A stretch of DNA of 64,000 bases from Salinisphaera sp052044135 (GTDB lineage Bacteria; Pseudomonadota; Gammaproteobacteria; Nevskiales; Salinisphaeraceae): positions 62,001-126,000 of the forward strand of contig NZ_JBQDYF010000002.1 in the NCBI RefSeq assembly GCF_052044135.1, given 5' to 3'. The notes under the pieces are model-generated. The model searched no databases and was not told where the DNA came from. It worked only from the letters and a program-made list of their open reading frames with translations. Positions 53,977 through 62,451 of the stretch are shown in pieces. The translations under genes were made by a program, and so were the position numbers. The stretch's first letter is position 1. Each line of letters opens with the position of its first letter.

Positions 53977-54915
53977 ATGGCGCGATTCTATTTTTCGGGC
54001 CGGCGTAGTCACGAAGTCGGCACATGGCGACGGCGCTTGATGTGGTGGAGCGAGGCGGCGTTGCTGAAAAGCCTCATCGGCCTGTTGCGCGTACTGCCGT
54101 TGAAAGCGGCGTTTGCGTTCGGCGCAGTGCTCGGGGAAGGCTTCGGGCGTCTGTCGCCGCGGGTCGAAAAGGTGCGCCGCAACCTGCGCGTGGTGTTCCC
54201 GGAGGCCGGCGGCGAAGAGCTGGATCGGGTCACCCGTGCGTCGTTTGCCAATGTCGGCGTGGCCATGGCCGAGCTGGCCAATCTCGACCGGTTGTGGCGC
54301 GATCGCGATGAGCGGATCGAGTTCAATGTGCTGCCCGGCGCCCACGTGCCGCGCCGCGACCGGCCGAGCGTGTTCGTGACGGCGCATTTCGGCCCGTGGC
54401 AGCTGACGCCGCTGATCGGGCGTTATTACGACGTCCCGCTCCCGGTGATCTATGCCCCGGAACAGAACCCCTATGTCGATCGCACACTGAATCGCCTGCG
54501 CGCGGCCTTTGCCAATCCGCTGGTCTCGCGTGATGGCGGGATGCGCATGTTCATGCGCTCGTTGTCGCGGGGGGAGTCGATCGGCATGACCGTCGACACC
54601 CGCCTGGACAGCGGTGAAGAGGTGTCGTTCTTCGGGCAACCGGCGATGACCAACACCGCGCCGGCACGACTGGCGTTGCGCTTTGATTGCGATTTGGTGC
54701 CGATACTGGCCGAACGCCTGCCTGGCGGGCGGTTTCGTGTGAACATTCACCCCCCGATCATGCCGAGCCAGCCCGAGGCCAGCCGCGACGACAAGGCGCT
54801 GGACATGAGTCGCCAGATCAACGCGCTGTTCGAAAGCAAGATCGCGCGGCAGCCGGACCAGTGGCTCTGTCTCAGGCGGCGCTGGCCGGAGACGGTCGAG
54901 CAGCAGCACGCTTAG
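53977..54915 (+). CDS. LpxL/HtrB-like lysophospholipid/lipid A acyltransferase with HX4Q motif
   Basis: 312 residues, LPLAT superfamily. An N-terminal amphipathic/membrane segment (ALLKSLIGLLRVLPLKAAFAFG) and VRRNLRVVFPEAGGEEL are typical of late lipid A acyltransferases. The catalytic block reads TAHFGPWQL: His137 is present, but position 142 is Gln where LpxL-type enzymes have Asp/Glu (HX4D/E). GMTVDTR and FFGQPAMTNTAPARLALRF match later conserved blocks. May acylate the sphingolipid or lipid A, or be inactive or altered. Confidence 0.75.
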   Translation: MARFYFSGRRSHEVGTWRRRLMWWSEAALLKSLIGLLRVLPLKAAFAFGAVLGEGFGRLSPRVEKVRRNLRVVFPEAGGEELDRVTRASFANVGVAMAELANLDRLWRDRDERIEFNVLPGAHVPRRDRPSVFVTAHFGPWQLTPLIGRYYDVPLPVIYAPEQNPYVDRTLNRLRAAFANPLVSRDGGMRMFMRSLSRGESIGMTVDTRLDSGEEVSFFGQPAMTNTAPARLALRFDCDLVPILAERLPGGRFRVNIHPPIMPSQPEASRDDKALDMSRQINALFESKIARQPDQWLCLRRRWPETVEQQHA

Positions 54916-54978
54916 GCCACGGCCGGATCGGCCGGGCCGTGACAGATACGACAATCGGGTATTGCAGAGGTAGAGCGC

Positions 54979-57408
54979 GTGGCGATTCGAACCAAACGGG
55001 TGGTTGAAACGTTCCTGGCGGGAGATCTGCGGCACGCAGAATCCGTTCAGACCCGCCCTTTATGTCTGAAGCTGCCGCCCAAGCCGGGCGTCACACCCAG
55101 CGATAAACCGGCCGTGCGCATTTTTCTTGGCACCGAGGCCGTCCAGTTTCGTGCCGAGCGCGCCTTCGTGTGGTCGGTCGAGCGGGTCCGTGATCCGTCG
55201 CGGACCTACGAAATCCATCTGATGAAGGATTTCGCCGGGTTCGAGCGACGGCTCTGGCTGACGGGCTTCACCAACTATCGCTTCATGATCCCGGAGCTGG
55301 CCGGCGGTCGTGGGCGCGCGATCTATAACGACGCCGATCAGATCTATCTGCGTGACCCGGCCGACTTGTTCGATCTGGACATGGAGCAGGCGGGCGTGCT
55401 GTCGATCAACGACCGCGATACGTCGGTCATGTTGATCGACTGCGCGAAGATGATCGATCTGTGGAATGGCAGCACCGCCCGCAAGATCGGCAATCGCGAG
55501 CTGGAAAAACGCATGCGCGAGGCCGGCTTGTGGGGCGATCTGGATAACAGCTGGAATGCGCGCGACGCCGAGTACGTGCCCGGTGAGTCCGGGCTGGTGC
55601 ACTACACCACCATCCATAGCCAGCCCTGGCGCCCGACGCCGCAGGACTTCGTCTATCGCGCGAACCCGGCCGGCGAGATCTGGTCGAGCATCGAGCGTGA
55701 AGCCGATGCCGCCGGTTTCCAGGTGTTCGGCCCGCGTCATCCCACGCCGGATTTCGCCGCGCGGGCGTCGCAGCGGCGCTTCGAGAGTCCCTCCGCGGCG
55801 CGCCTGGCCGATTTCAAACGCCTGATCGAGGATGCCGAGGCGGGCTCGATGGCGTACTACGGATACGATCGCCCCGAAACCCTGACCACACTTGGCGATA
55901 TACCTGCCCGCATGGCGCGGCCGGAAAGCCTGGCCGACGGCGCGGCGCGTGAGCCGGTCGATGTCGTGGCCGCCGATGGGCTTGCGCAGCTCCCGGATCC
56001 GGACGTGGCGTGGGTGCTGGATTCGTTGTTCGCGCAGGCGCGTCGTGCGGTGATTGTTGCCGTGGCCCTGGATGATAGCGCGCAGCGCGCCACCCCGGCT
56101 GATCCGCTCTGGTGGTATCAGCAGCTCGAGGCGGCCGGCCGGCGTGCCCCGACCCGGCATTGGCGCCTGGTCGTACGCAAGCCGCGCCTCGCGCGTGCGC
56201 CGAAGGTGTGGCGCTGGTCCGGCGGGGCGCTGCTGTCGACCACGCCACGGGTATGGGCGCTGCTGCACTACAAGACAGGGCATCGCAGTCAGACACTGGG
56301 CCTGGCCGAAGCGCTGGGCTGGCGCGTCGAGCGCAAGGAAATCGTGCGGACGCCGCTGCGTCACGGCCTGGCGATGGCGCGCGACGCGGTTGGTCTGGGT
56401 GGCCCGGGGTGGCCGGGCGACCTGAAGGCCCCGTGGCCGGACGTGATCGTGGCATCGGGTTGGTTGCCGGCGGTGGCAGCCCGCGCCGTGCGCAAGCGCA
56501 GTCGGGCTGCCTCGCGGCTGGTTCTCATGGGCCGCCGCGGCGGCCGTGTCGGCGAAACCCAGGATATCGCGGTGGTCTGCCGTCATTTCCGCGTGCCGCC
56601 CAGTCCGCGTCAAATTGAAACGATCCTGCCGCCGAACAAGGTGGCCGCGAACCAACTCGCGCCGGCGCGCGAGCGCTGGCCCGACCTGTTTCCCGCCGAT
56701 CGTACGCCCCGGGTGGTCTGGCTGGTCGGCGGCGATAACGCGCAGCATGCGCTGGATGCCACCACGGCGGGCGCACTCGCCGCACGGATTCAGTCGCAGA
56801 CGGCCGCGGCCGGCGGGGCGTTGGCGGTGCTGACCAGTCGTCGCACCCGGGGCGAAGCGGCCGAGGCGATACGCGCCCGGCTGGACGAGACGGCGCAGTT
56901 TCTGCCCTGGCAGCCCGCGGGCGAGGATGAGAATCCCTATATCGGGTATCTGGCCGCGGCCGATATCCTGGTTGTGACCGGCGAGTCGGAATCGATGATT
57001 GCCGAGGCCGTGGCCACCGGCAAACCGGTCTATATCGCACCACTGCCCGATGCCCGGCCGAATCTACGGCGGCGTGTGGCGGACTGGGTTGTGCGCCAGG
57101 CCGAGCGCGATCGGTTCAATGCGCGCGGTTCGCGCCGGCCCCAGGAAGGGTTGCAGTACGCCTGCGCGCGTCTTGTCGATCGGCGCGTGTTTCTGCCGCG
57201 GCGTGATATGGCGGCCTTGCACGAATCGTTGGTGGCCCATGGCGTGGCGCGCATGCTTGATCAAGCGCTGGAGTGCTGGCGTCCGTCGGCCTGGCACGAG
57301 ACCCAATGGCTCGCCCAGCGTATTCGCGCCATGTTGCGACTTCCGGATGCTGCCGGCCAAGCGGTCGATGTCGAGGCCGAGCCGATTGCGGCCGTCCATG
57401 CCAGCTAG
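54979..57408 (+). CDS. Multidomain putative glycosyltransferase: GT8-like plus ELM1/DUF1022 domain
   Basis: 809 residues from GTG 54979. N-terminal part (about 45-250) looks GT8-like: TNYRFMIPELAGGRGRAIYNDADQIYL holds a DAD metal-binding motif at 118-120. The middle (about 325-400; PVDVVAADGLAQLPDPDVAWVLDSLF and WWYQQLEAAGRR) resembles the C-terminal half of a class I methyltransferase with no glycine-rich SAM site, so it is probably a remnant. The C-terminal part (about 424-780) is an ELM1/DUF1022 domain (LLHYKTGHRSQTLGLAEALGW, VVWLVGGDNAQHALDATTAG, VVTGESESMIAEAVATGKPV), a family regarded as putative glycosyltransferases. Likely adds sugars to a membrane lipid; donor and acceptor unknown. 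Confidence 0.65.
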   Translation: MAIRTKRVVETFLAGDLRHAESVQTRPLCLKLPPKPGVTPSDKPAVRIFLGTEAVQFRAERAFVWSVERVRDPSRTYEIHLMKDFAGFERRLWLTGFTNYRFMIPELAGGRGRAIYNDADQIYLRDPADLFDLDMEQAGVLSINDRDTSVMLIDCAKMIDLWNGSTARKIGNRELEKRMREAGLWGDLDNSWNARDAEYVPGESGLVHYTTIHSQPWRPTPQDFVYRANPAGEIWSSIEREADAAGFQVFGPRHPTPDFAARASQRRFESPSAARLADFKRLIEDAEAGSMAYYGYDRPETLTTLGDIPARMARPESLADGAAREPVDVVAADGLAQLPDPDVAWVLDSLFAQARRAVIVAVALDDSAQRATPADPLWWYQQLEAAGRRAPTRHWRLVVRKPRLARAPKVWRWSGGALLSTTPRVWALLHYKTGHRSQTLGLAEALGWRVERKEIVRTPLRHGLAMARDAVGLGGPGWPGDLKAPWPDVIVASGWLPAVAARAVRKRSRAASRLVLMGRRGGRVGETQDIAVVCRHFRVPPSPRQIETILPPNKVAANQLAPARERWPDLFPADRTPRVVWLVGGDNAQHALDATTAGALAARIQSQTAAAGGALAVLTSRRTRGEAAEAIRARLDETAQFLPWQPAGEDENPYIGYLAAADILVVTGESESMIAEAVATGKPVYIAPLPDARPNLRRRVADWVVRQAERDRFNARGSRRPQEGLQYACARLVDRRVFLPRRDMAALHESLVAHGVARMLDQALECWRPSAWHETQWLAQRIRAMLRLPDAAGQAVDVEAEPIAAVHAS

Positions 57409-58435
57409 CGGGCACGCCACCGAGCTGCCACGGGTCTGGGTGCTGCTCGGCGAGGGCGCCGGCGGGAACGCCCAGATGATCGCGCTGGCCGAGGCGCTCG
57501 GCTGGCCCTACGAGACACGCCAGTTGTCGTGGAACCGGCTCAATCATTTGCCCAACCCGATCATCGGCGCCCGGGCCTGTACGCTTGATCGGGCCGCCGA
57601 TACGCTGGCCGCACCATGGCCGGATCTGGTCATCGCGGCTTCGCGCCGCTCGGCGCCGATCGCGCGCTGGATCAAGAAACAATCGGGCGGGCGGACGAAA
57701 CTCGTGCATCTGCTGCATACGCAGATGCCATTGCATCATTTCGACCTGGTGGTCACGCTGGCCCAGTTCCGTGTGCCGGATGCGCCCAACGTGCAGCGCA
57801 ACACGCTGCCGCTCAACGTGGTGGCACCCGAGCGTCAGGCCGAGGCTGCCGATCGCTGGCAGGGCCGGCTGGCCGCGTTGCCGCGCCCTTGGATCGCGGT
57901 GCTGGTCGGCGGCAACAGCTCAAGCTACAGGCTGGATGCCGCCACCGCGGCGCGCCTTGGCCGGCAAGCCGATGCCGCGGCGCGCGAGGCGGGGGGCAGT
58001 CTGCTGGTCACGACCAGCCGGCGAACCCCGGCCGCGGCGGCCGAGGCCCTGGTGGCGGCGATTGACGTGCCGGCCGAAATCTATCGCTGGCAATCGCGCG
58101 ATGCCGATAATCCATACGGCGCGTTCCTCGCGCTGGCGGATCGCTTCATCGTCACCGGCGACAGCGCCTCGCTGCCGGCCGAGGCCGCGGCCACCGGTCG
58201 GCCCGTGCGTTTGTTCGAATGGCCTGCGAAAAAACAAGTCAGGCGTGGATCCGGCACGCTCGCACGCTGGCATCAACGGCTGGTGTATTGGGGCTGGGTG
58301 AAGCCTCGCCGCGATTTCGGCGCCTTTCATGCGACGCTGAGGGAGGCCGGTCTGGTCGATAACCCGACCCCGGCCGCCGTGCCGGACGACATGGCGGCTA
58401 CCGTGGCTCGCATCCGGGCGCTGTTCGCGAATTGA
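57398..58435 (+). CDS. ELM1/DUF1022-family putative glycosyltransferase
   Basis: 345 residues, a stand-alone copy of the domain fused in the preceding gene, which it overlaps by 11 bp. PRVWVLLGEGAGGNAQMIALAEALGW starts the domain; HLLHTQMPLHHFDLVVTLAQF, IAVLVGGNSSSYRLDAATAA and FIVTGDSASLPAEAAATGRPV are the conserved blocks. The name comes from a plant mitochondrial fission protein; bacterial members have a GT-B-like pattern. Function here is inferred from the lipid-decorating neighbourhood. Confidence 0.75.
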   Translation: MPASGHATELPRVWVLLGEGAGGNAQMIALAEALGWPYETRQLSWNRLNHLPNPIIGARACTLDRAADTLAAPWPDLVIAASRRSAPIARWIKKQSGGRTKLVHLLHTQMPLHHFDLVVTLAQFRVPDAPNVQRNTLPLNVVAPERQAEAADRWQGRLAALPRPWIAVLVGGNSSSYRLDAATAARLGRQADAAAREAGGSLLVTTSRRTPAAAAEALVAAIDVPAEIYRWQSRDADNPYGAFLALADRFIVTGDSASLPAEAAATGRPVRLFEWPAKKQVRRGSGTLARWHQRLVYWGWVKPRRDFGAFHATLREAGLVDNPTPAAVPDDMAATVARIRALFAN

Positions 58436-58493
58436 ACGCATCTGGACGTGGCCTTATTCTTTCTTCCCCCTGACGCGAATTGGCGTGTAAGTG

Positions 58494-59216
58494 ATGCAAT
58501 ATCTCGACTTCGAACGACTGTCCCGGATCGAAACCAGCGAGTTCCGGAACGCGTATCCCTATCCCTGGCTCAATCCGGCGGCACTGTTGACCGACGCGGC
58601 CTACGACAAGCTGTACGAGACCCTGCCGACGGTCGACCAGATGGTTCCCAGCTTCGGCGTGAAACGCTCGCACGGGCAGAAGCCCCATGATCGCTACGCG
58701 CTGGAATACGACGAAAGCCTGAATATCGACCCGGCCTGGCATCAGTTCGTCGCGGAACTGAAGAGCGAGGCATATCATGCGTTTATCAAGCGCATGTTCG
58801 GTCGCGGCCGTTTTAAGCTCAATTTCCACTGGCACTATGCCCCGACGGGCAGTTCCGTGTCGCCGCATTGCGATGCCACGCGCAAGCTGGGCTCGCATAT
58901 TTTCTATTTCAGCCCGCCGAGTGTCTGGAAACCGGAATGGGGCGGCGATACCGTCATTCTCGATGACCACGGGCGCTTCAGCCGCAAGTCGGCGCCGGAT
59001 TTTTCGGATTTCGACCAGGCGTTCGCCGGCGAGAGCATCGGCAACTACAGCCTGCTGTTCCAGCGCCAGGAACGCTCCTGGCACGGGGTGCGCGAGATCA
59101 CTTGCCCCGAGGGCATGTATCGCAAGGTATTCATCGTGGTGATCAATGATCGTCTGCGCGCCGGCATCCGGCGGCTGAAGGGGCGCCTGGCCGGGGAAGC
59201 GCGTCGGGATGTCTGA
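58494..59216 (+). CDS. 2OG-Fe(II) oxygenase, prolyl-4-hydroxylase-like
   Basis: 240 residues from ATG 58494 (a GTG one codon earlier is possible). The double-stranded beta-helix iron ligands are visible as VSPHCDATRKLG (His125, Asp127) and RSWHGVREI (His197), with Arg210 in YRKVFIVVINDR as the 2-oxoglutarate anchor. FHWHYAPTGSSV precedes the iron site. Overlaps the sulfotransferase by 8 bp. It could hydroxylate the sphingoid base or a head group; substrate unknown. Confidence 0.8.
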   Translation: MQYLDFERLSRIETSEFRNAYPYPWLNPAALLTDAAYDKLYETLPTVDQMVPSFGVKRSHGQKPHDRYALEYDESLNIDPAWHQFVAELKSEAYHAFIKRMFGRGRFKLNFHWHYAPTGSSVSPHCDATRKLGSHIFYFSPPSVWKPEWGGDTVILDDHGRFSRKSAPDFSDFDQAFAGESIGNYSLLFQRQERSWHGVREITCPEGMYRKVFIVVINDRLRAGIRRLKGRLAGEARRDV

Positions 59217-60225
59217 GCCGGTACAACGCGGTGACGGCACCGGCGCGGCAGCGCCGCCGCCCGATCCGCAGCGCTCCACCGTCGTCGTGGTACTGGGCGC
59301 CGGTCGGAGCGGGACCAGCGCGATCACGCGCGGCCTGGCCGCGCTCGGCGTCGATCTCGGCGATAAGCTGCGCGCGGGCAGCGGCAAGAATCCGACTGGT
59401 TTTTTCGAAGACCTGGACTGTCTGGCGATTGCCAAGAAGCTCAAGCAGCGGCTCGGTATTCGCGGCCACAGCCTGCGCCTCATCGATGAGGCCGAATGGC
59501 ACGAGCCCGGGCTGCAATCGCTCGTCGCCGAGGCGGCCGGACTGTGGCGGCCGCGCTTCGGCGCCACGCCGCTCTGGGGCTATAAATACGCGCGAACCCT
59601 GCGCACGCTGCCCTTCTGGGCGCAGGTGCACGACGCACTCGATCTGGACGTGCGCTATCTCGTCGCGCTGCGCAACCCGCTGTCGGTGGCGCGGTCGCGC
59701 GCCCGGATCAACCCGCAGCGCGGTCGCCAGGTCTGGTCCGACCTGGAGTGGCTGGTCAACGTCGTTCCGTATTTCGCGACCGTCATGGAGCGGCCGTGCG
59801 CGGTGGTTGACTTCGACCGGATGATGGCCGCGCCGCAGGCCCAGCTCGCCCGGGTTGCCCGCGATCTGGGATTGCCGACGGGCGCGGCCGAGCGTGCCGG
59901 CGTGGAAGAGTACGCCACCCGGTTTCTGCAGCAGGACAAGCCCAGCACGCGTTTCACGCGCGACGACCTGTGGGCCGACCCGCAAGTCAACCGCTGGACC
60001 GCCGAGGGCTACACCTTGCTGAACAAGGTGGCGAACGACGAACTGCGCCTCGACGATGCCGAGTTCGTCGATCGATGGTCGCAGGTGCGTGCCGCGGTGG
60101 CCGACCTGGGCCCGCTGTTGTCCGAATTCGATTACCTGCGTGGCCAACTCGTGCGCGCGGGTTGGAATCCGGCGAGCCCGGTTCAGCAGGCACGACAGGT
60201 CTGGCGGGATCTGCGGAGTCGTTAG
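59209..60225 (+). CDS. Sulfotransferase-family protein (PAPS-dependent)
   Basis: 338 residues. The 5'-phosphosulfate-binding loop is VVLGAGRSGTSAITRGLA (GAGRSGTS at 30-37), and the 3'-phosphate site is RYLVALRNPLSVARSRARI. Segment GFFEDLDCLAIAKKL resembles bacterial sulfotransferases acting on carbohydrates or lipids. Last gene of the tightly spaced run; may add sulfate to the lipid or its sugar. Related family members exist without proven activity. Confidence 0.78.
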   Translation: MSEPVQRGDGTGAAAPPPDPQRSTVVVVLGAGRSGTSAITRGLAALGVDLGDKLRAGSGKNPTGFFEDLDCLAIAKKLKQRLGIRGHSLRLIDEAEWHEPGLQSLVAEAAGLWRPRFGATPLWGYKYARTLRTLPFWAQVHDALDLDVRYLVALRNPLSVARSRARINPQRGRQVWSDLEWLVNVVPYFATVMERPCAVVDFDRMMAAPQAQLARVARDLGLPTGAAERAGVEEYATRFLQQDKPSTRFTRDDLWADPQVNRWTAEGYTLLNKVANDELRLDDAEFVDRWSQVRAAVADLGPLLSEFDYLRGQLVRAGWNPASPVQQARQVWRDLRSR

Positions 60226-60722
60226 GTGCCCGGTTCCGCCAGCAAGTCGTTGGGCGGAAAAGGAGTGGCGCCGGATTACCATGCCGCTCGCGCGTGAAAA
60301 GCGAACGGATTTCGTCCATTCAACGCCTCGCGTTTTGCCTGGAACCGTAAGCAGTCGGGCGCGACGACGGCGGGCGAGACCGTCCGCGGTCGGCCGTGCC
60401 CCGCTGGCGCCCCGTGTTTCGCTTGCCGCCGGATTTTTCGTTGATCAGCTCCGGGCGCGTTCAACATGGACGGCAGCTGGCTTACTTTTTGGCCCCAGAC
60501 GCCATGCGTATTGCCATTGCTGGGTTTCCGGCGAACGAAGTCTCCTGTAGTCGATATGCCGGCGCTCCGAGGCGCTGGCGTTTTCGGCATTGCCGCGGCG
60601 GTTCAATGCAGGCCATGTCTTCCGGGTTAAACTATGCGGTAATTGCAAGGAACAAGTGACGGATACTGTGATAGAGCAATTTGTATGTATAATACAGATA
60701 TTATGTTGGTAGGCTTAACCTT
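60226..60722. other. 497-bp intergenic region before the ABC transporter
   Basis: No supported gene. The left 400 bp are GC-rich with short ORFs that show no motif and could be remnant coding DNA. The last 80 bp turn AT-rich and contain a -10 (see 60688). A break of this size shows the transporter is probably a separate transcription unit. Confidence 0.45.
60688..60693 (+). promoter_or_regulatory. -10 element for the ABC transporter gene
   Basis: Perfect TATAAT about 30 bp upstream of the GTG start, in an AT-rich stretch. No clear -35 at the right distance (ACTGTG at 17 bp), so an activator may be needed. GGTAGG at 60708-60713 is the likely ribosome binding site. Confidence 0.5.
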
Positions 60723-62435
60723 GTGCGAATAATCAAAGACCTTTTCAAACGCTACCCGGGACAGTGCCTGATCGTTTGGGTCTGTCTGGTGGTGTCGAGC
60801 ATTGCTGAAGGTCTGAGCCTGTCGACCCTGCTGCCGGTGCTGACGATTGCCACCGGCAACTCGTCGCACATGGTGAACGGCAAGACTCAGGATTTTCTCA
60901 GCCAGGGACTCCACTGGCTGTCCATCAACCCTACCGTTGCGGCCATGATCGCCATCGTGCTGGTGGGTCTGTTGTTCAAGGCCGCCCTCACCCTCCTGGC
61001 CTATCGGCAGGTCGGCTATACCGTGGCTGCGATCGCTACCGAGGGGCGGTTGAAGTTTCTGCGCGCGCTATCGTCCTCGCGCTGGGAATACTTTCTCAGC
61101 CAGCGTACCGGTCGACTGTCGAACACGATTTCGACCGAGGCCTCGAACAGTGCCGACGCCTTTCAGAGCATGGCCAATCTGGTCTCACTCGCCTCGCAAT
61201 CGGCCGTGTTCCTGTTGGTTGCGCTGCTGATCAACTGGAAGGTTGCTGTGCTGGCCATGCTCATTGGCGCGGCTATCTTCGGTCTGCTCAAGATCATGGT
61301 TTCCATATCGCGCGATGCCGGCGCGCGCCAGACGAATTCGTTCCAGCAACTGATGGCATTGTTGACCGATTCTCTGGCCTCGCTCAAGCCGTTGAAGTCG
61401 ATGGCGAGAGAAGGCCAGATCGATCGCATGCTGGAGCGCCAGACGCGTGATCTGAACAGCGCCCTGCGGACACGGGTCATGGCCCAGGAGGCGCTCAAGG
61501 CACTTCAGGAATTGCTGATCGGGGCGGTCCTGGTCACCGGCGTCGGGGCCTCGCTGCTGATCTGGAAGTTGCAGCTGTCCGAGATCATGGTGCTCACCAT
61601 TGTGCTCGCGCGCATGCTGACGCGTTTGAGCAAGGTGCAGCAGGAATACCAGAAGATGGCATCGCGTGAGGCGTTTTACTGGGCCATGTACGAGCAGATC
61701 GAAAATGCCCAGGCGGCCCGGGAGATGCCGTTCGGCAGCCGTCAGCCGAGCCTGGAGCAGGGCATCACGCTGGAGGACGTGGGTTTCGGCTACCAGGGCA
61801 AGCAGGTTCTCAGCGAGATCAATCTGCAGATCCCGGCCGGCGAGTTCACCACCCTGATCGGATTTTCCGGTGCCGGCAAGACCACGCTGGTCGATTTGAT
61901 CATCGGGCTGTTGCGTTCCGGCGAGGGCCGGATTCTGATCGATGGGGTGCCGATCGACGAGATCGACATCCAGGCCTGGCGTTCGATGATCGGGTATGTG
62001 CCGCAGGACACGATTCTGTTGCACGATACGATTTACAGCAATGTGGTGGTCGGCGACGAGAGCCTGTCCGAGGAGGCCGCCATCGAAGCACTCAAGCGCG
62101 CCGGTGCCTGGCGCTTCATCAGCGCTCTGGCCGACGGTATTCACACCAATGTCGGCGAGCACGGCGGGCGGTTGTCGGGCGGTCAGCGTCAACGCGTGGT
62201 CATTGCCCGTGCGCTGGTGCATCAGCCCCGCCTGCTCATACTCGACGAGGCAACCAGCGCGCTCGATCCGGAAACCGAGGCGGCGGTGAGCGCCACGCTG
62301 GCGGATTTGGGCAAGGATTACACGGTCCTGGCGGTGTCCCACCGCACGGCATTGACCGAACGTTCGAACCGGGTGTACCGCCTGGATCAGGGGACGGCGC
62401 GTCTGGATACGGTGCCGGCTCGCGCCAGCGCCTGA
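60723..62435 (+). CDS. ABC transporter with fused membrane and ATPase domains, MsbA-like
   Basis: 570 residues from GTG 60723, half-size exporter that works as a homodimer. The N-terminal part (about 1-320) has about six transmembrane helices; the ATPase domain has Walker A GFSGAGKTT (about 380), GYVPQDTILLHDTIYSNV, signature LSGGQRQRVVIARAL and Walker B LLILDEATSALD. The family includes lipid and LPS flippases. Next to the sphingolipid genes it is a candidate flippase for the finished lipid, but substrate cannot be read from sequence. A second msbA elsewhere is likely, since LPS genes are present. Confidence 0.85.
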   Translation: MRIIKDLFKRYPGQCLIVWVCLVVSSIAEGLSLSTLLPVLTIATGNSSHMVNGKTQDFLSQGLHWLSINPTVAAMIAIVLVGLLFKAALTLLAYRQVGYTVAAIATEGRLKFLRALSSSRWEYFLSQRTGRLSNTISTEASNSADAFQSMANLVSLASQSAVFLLVALLINWKVAVLAMLIGAAIFGLLKIMVSISRDAGARQTNSFQQLMALLTDSLASLKPLKSMAREGQIDRMLERQTRDLNSALRTRVMAQEALKALQELLIGAVLVTGVGASLLIWKLQLSEIMVLTIVLARMLTRLSKVQQEYQKMASREAFYWAMYEQIENAQAAREMPFGSRQPSLEQGITLEDVGFGYQGKQVLSEINLQIPAGEFTTLIGFSGAGKTTLVDLIIGLLRSGEGRILIDGVPIDEIDIQAWRSMIGYVPQDTILLHDTIYSNVVVGDESLSEEAAIEALKRAGAWRFISALADGIHTNVGEHGGRLSGGQRQRVVIARALVHQPRLLILDEATSALDPETEAAVSATLADLGKDYTVLAVSHRTALTERSNRVYRLDQGTARLDTVPARASA

Positions 62436-62451
62436 CAGCGCGCGGGCGGTT

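Noticed and set aside
54979..57408. Treating the middle of the GT8-ELM1 protein as an active methyltransferase
   Set aside because: Only the C-terminal-like segments are recognisable; no glycine-rich SAM-binding motif could be found.
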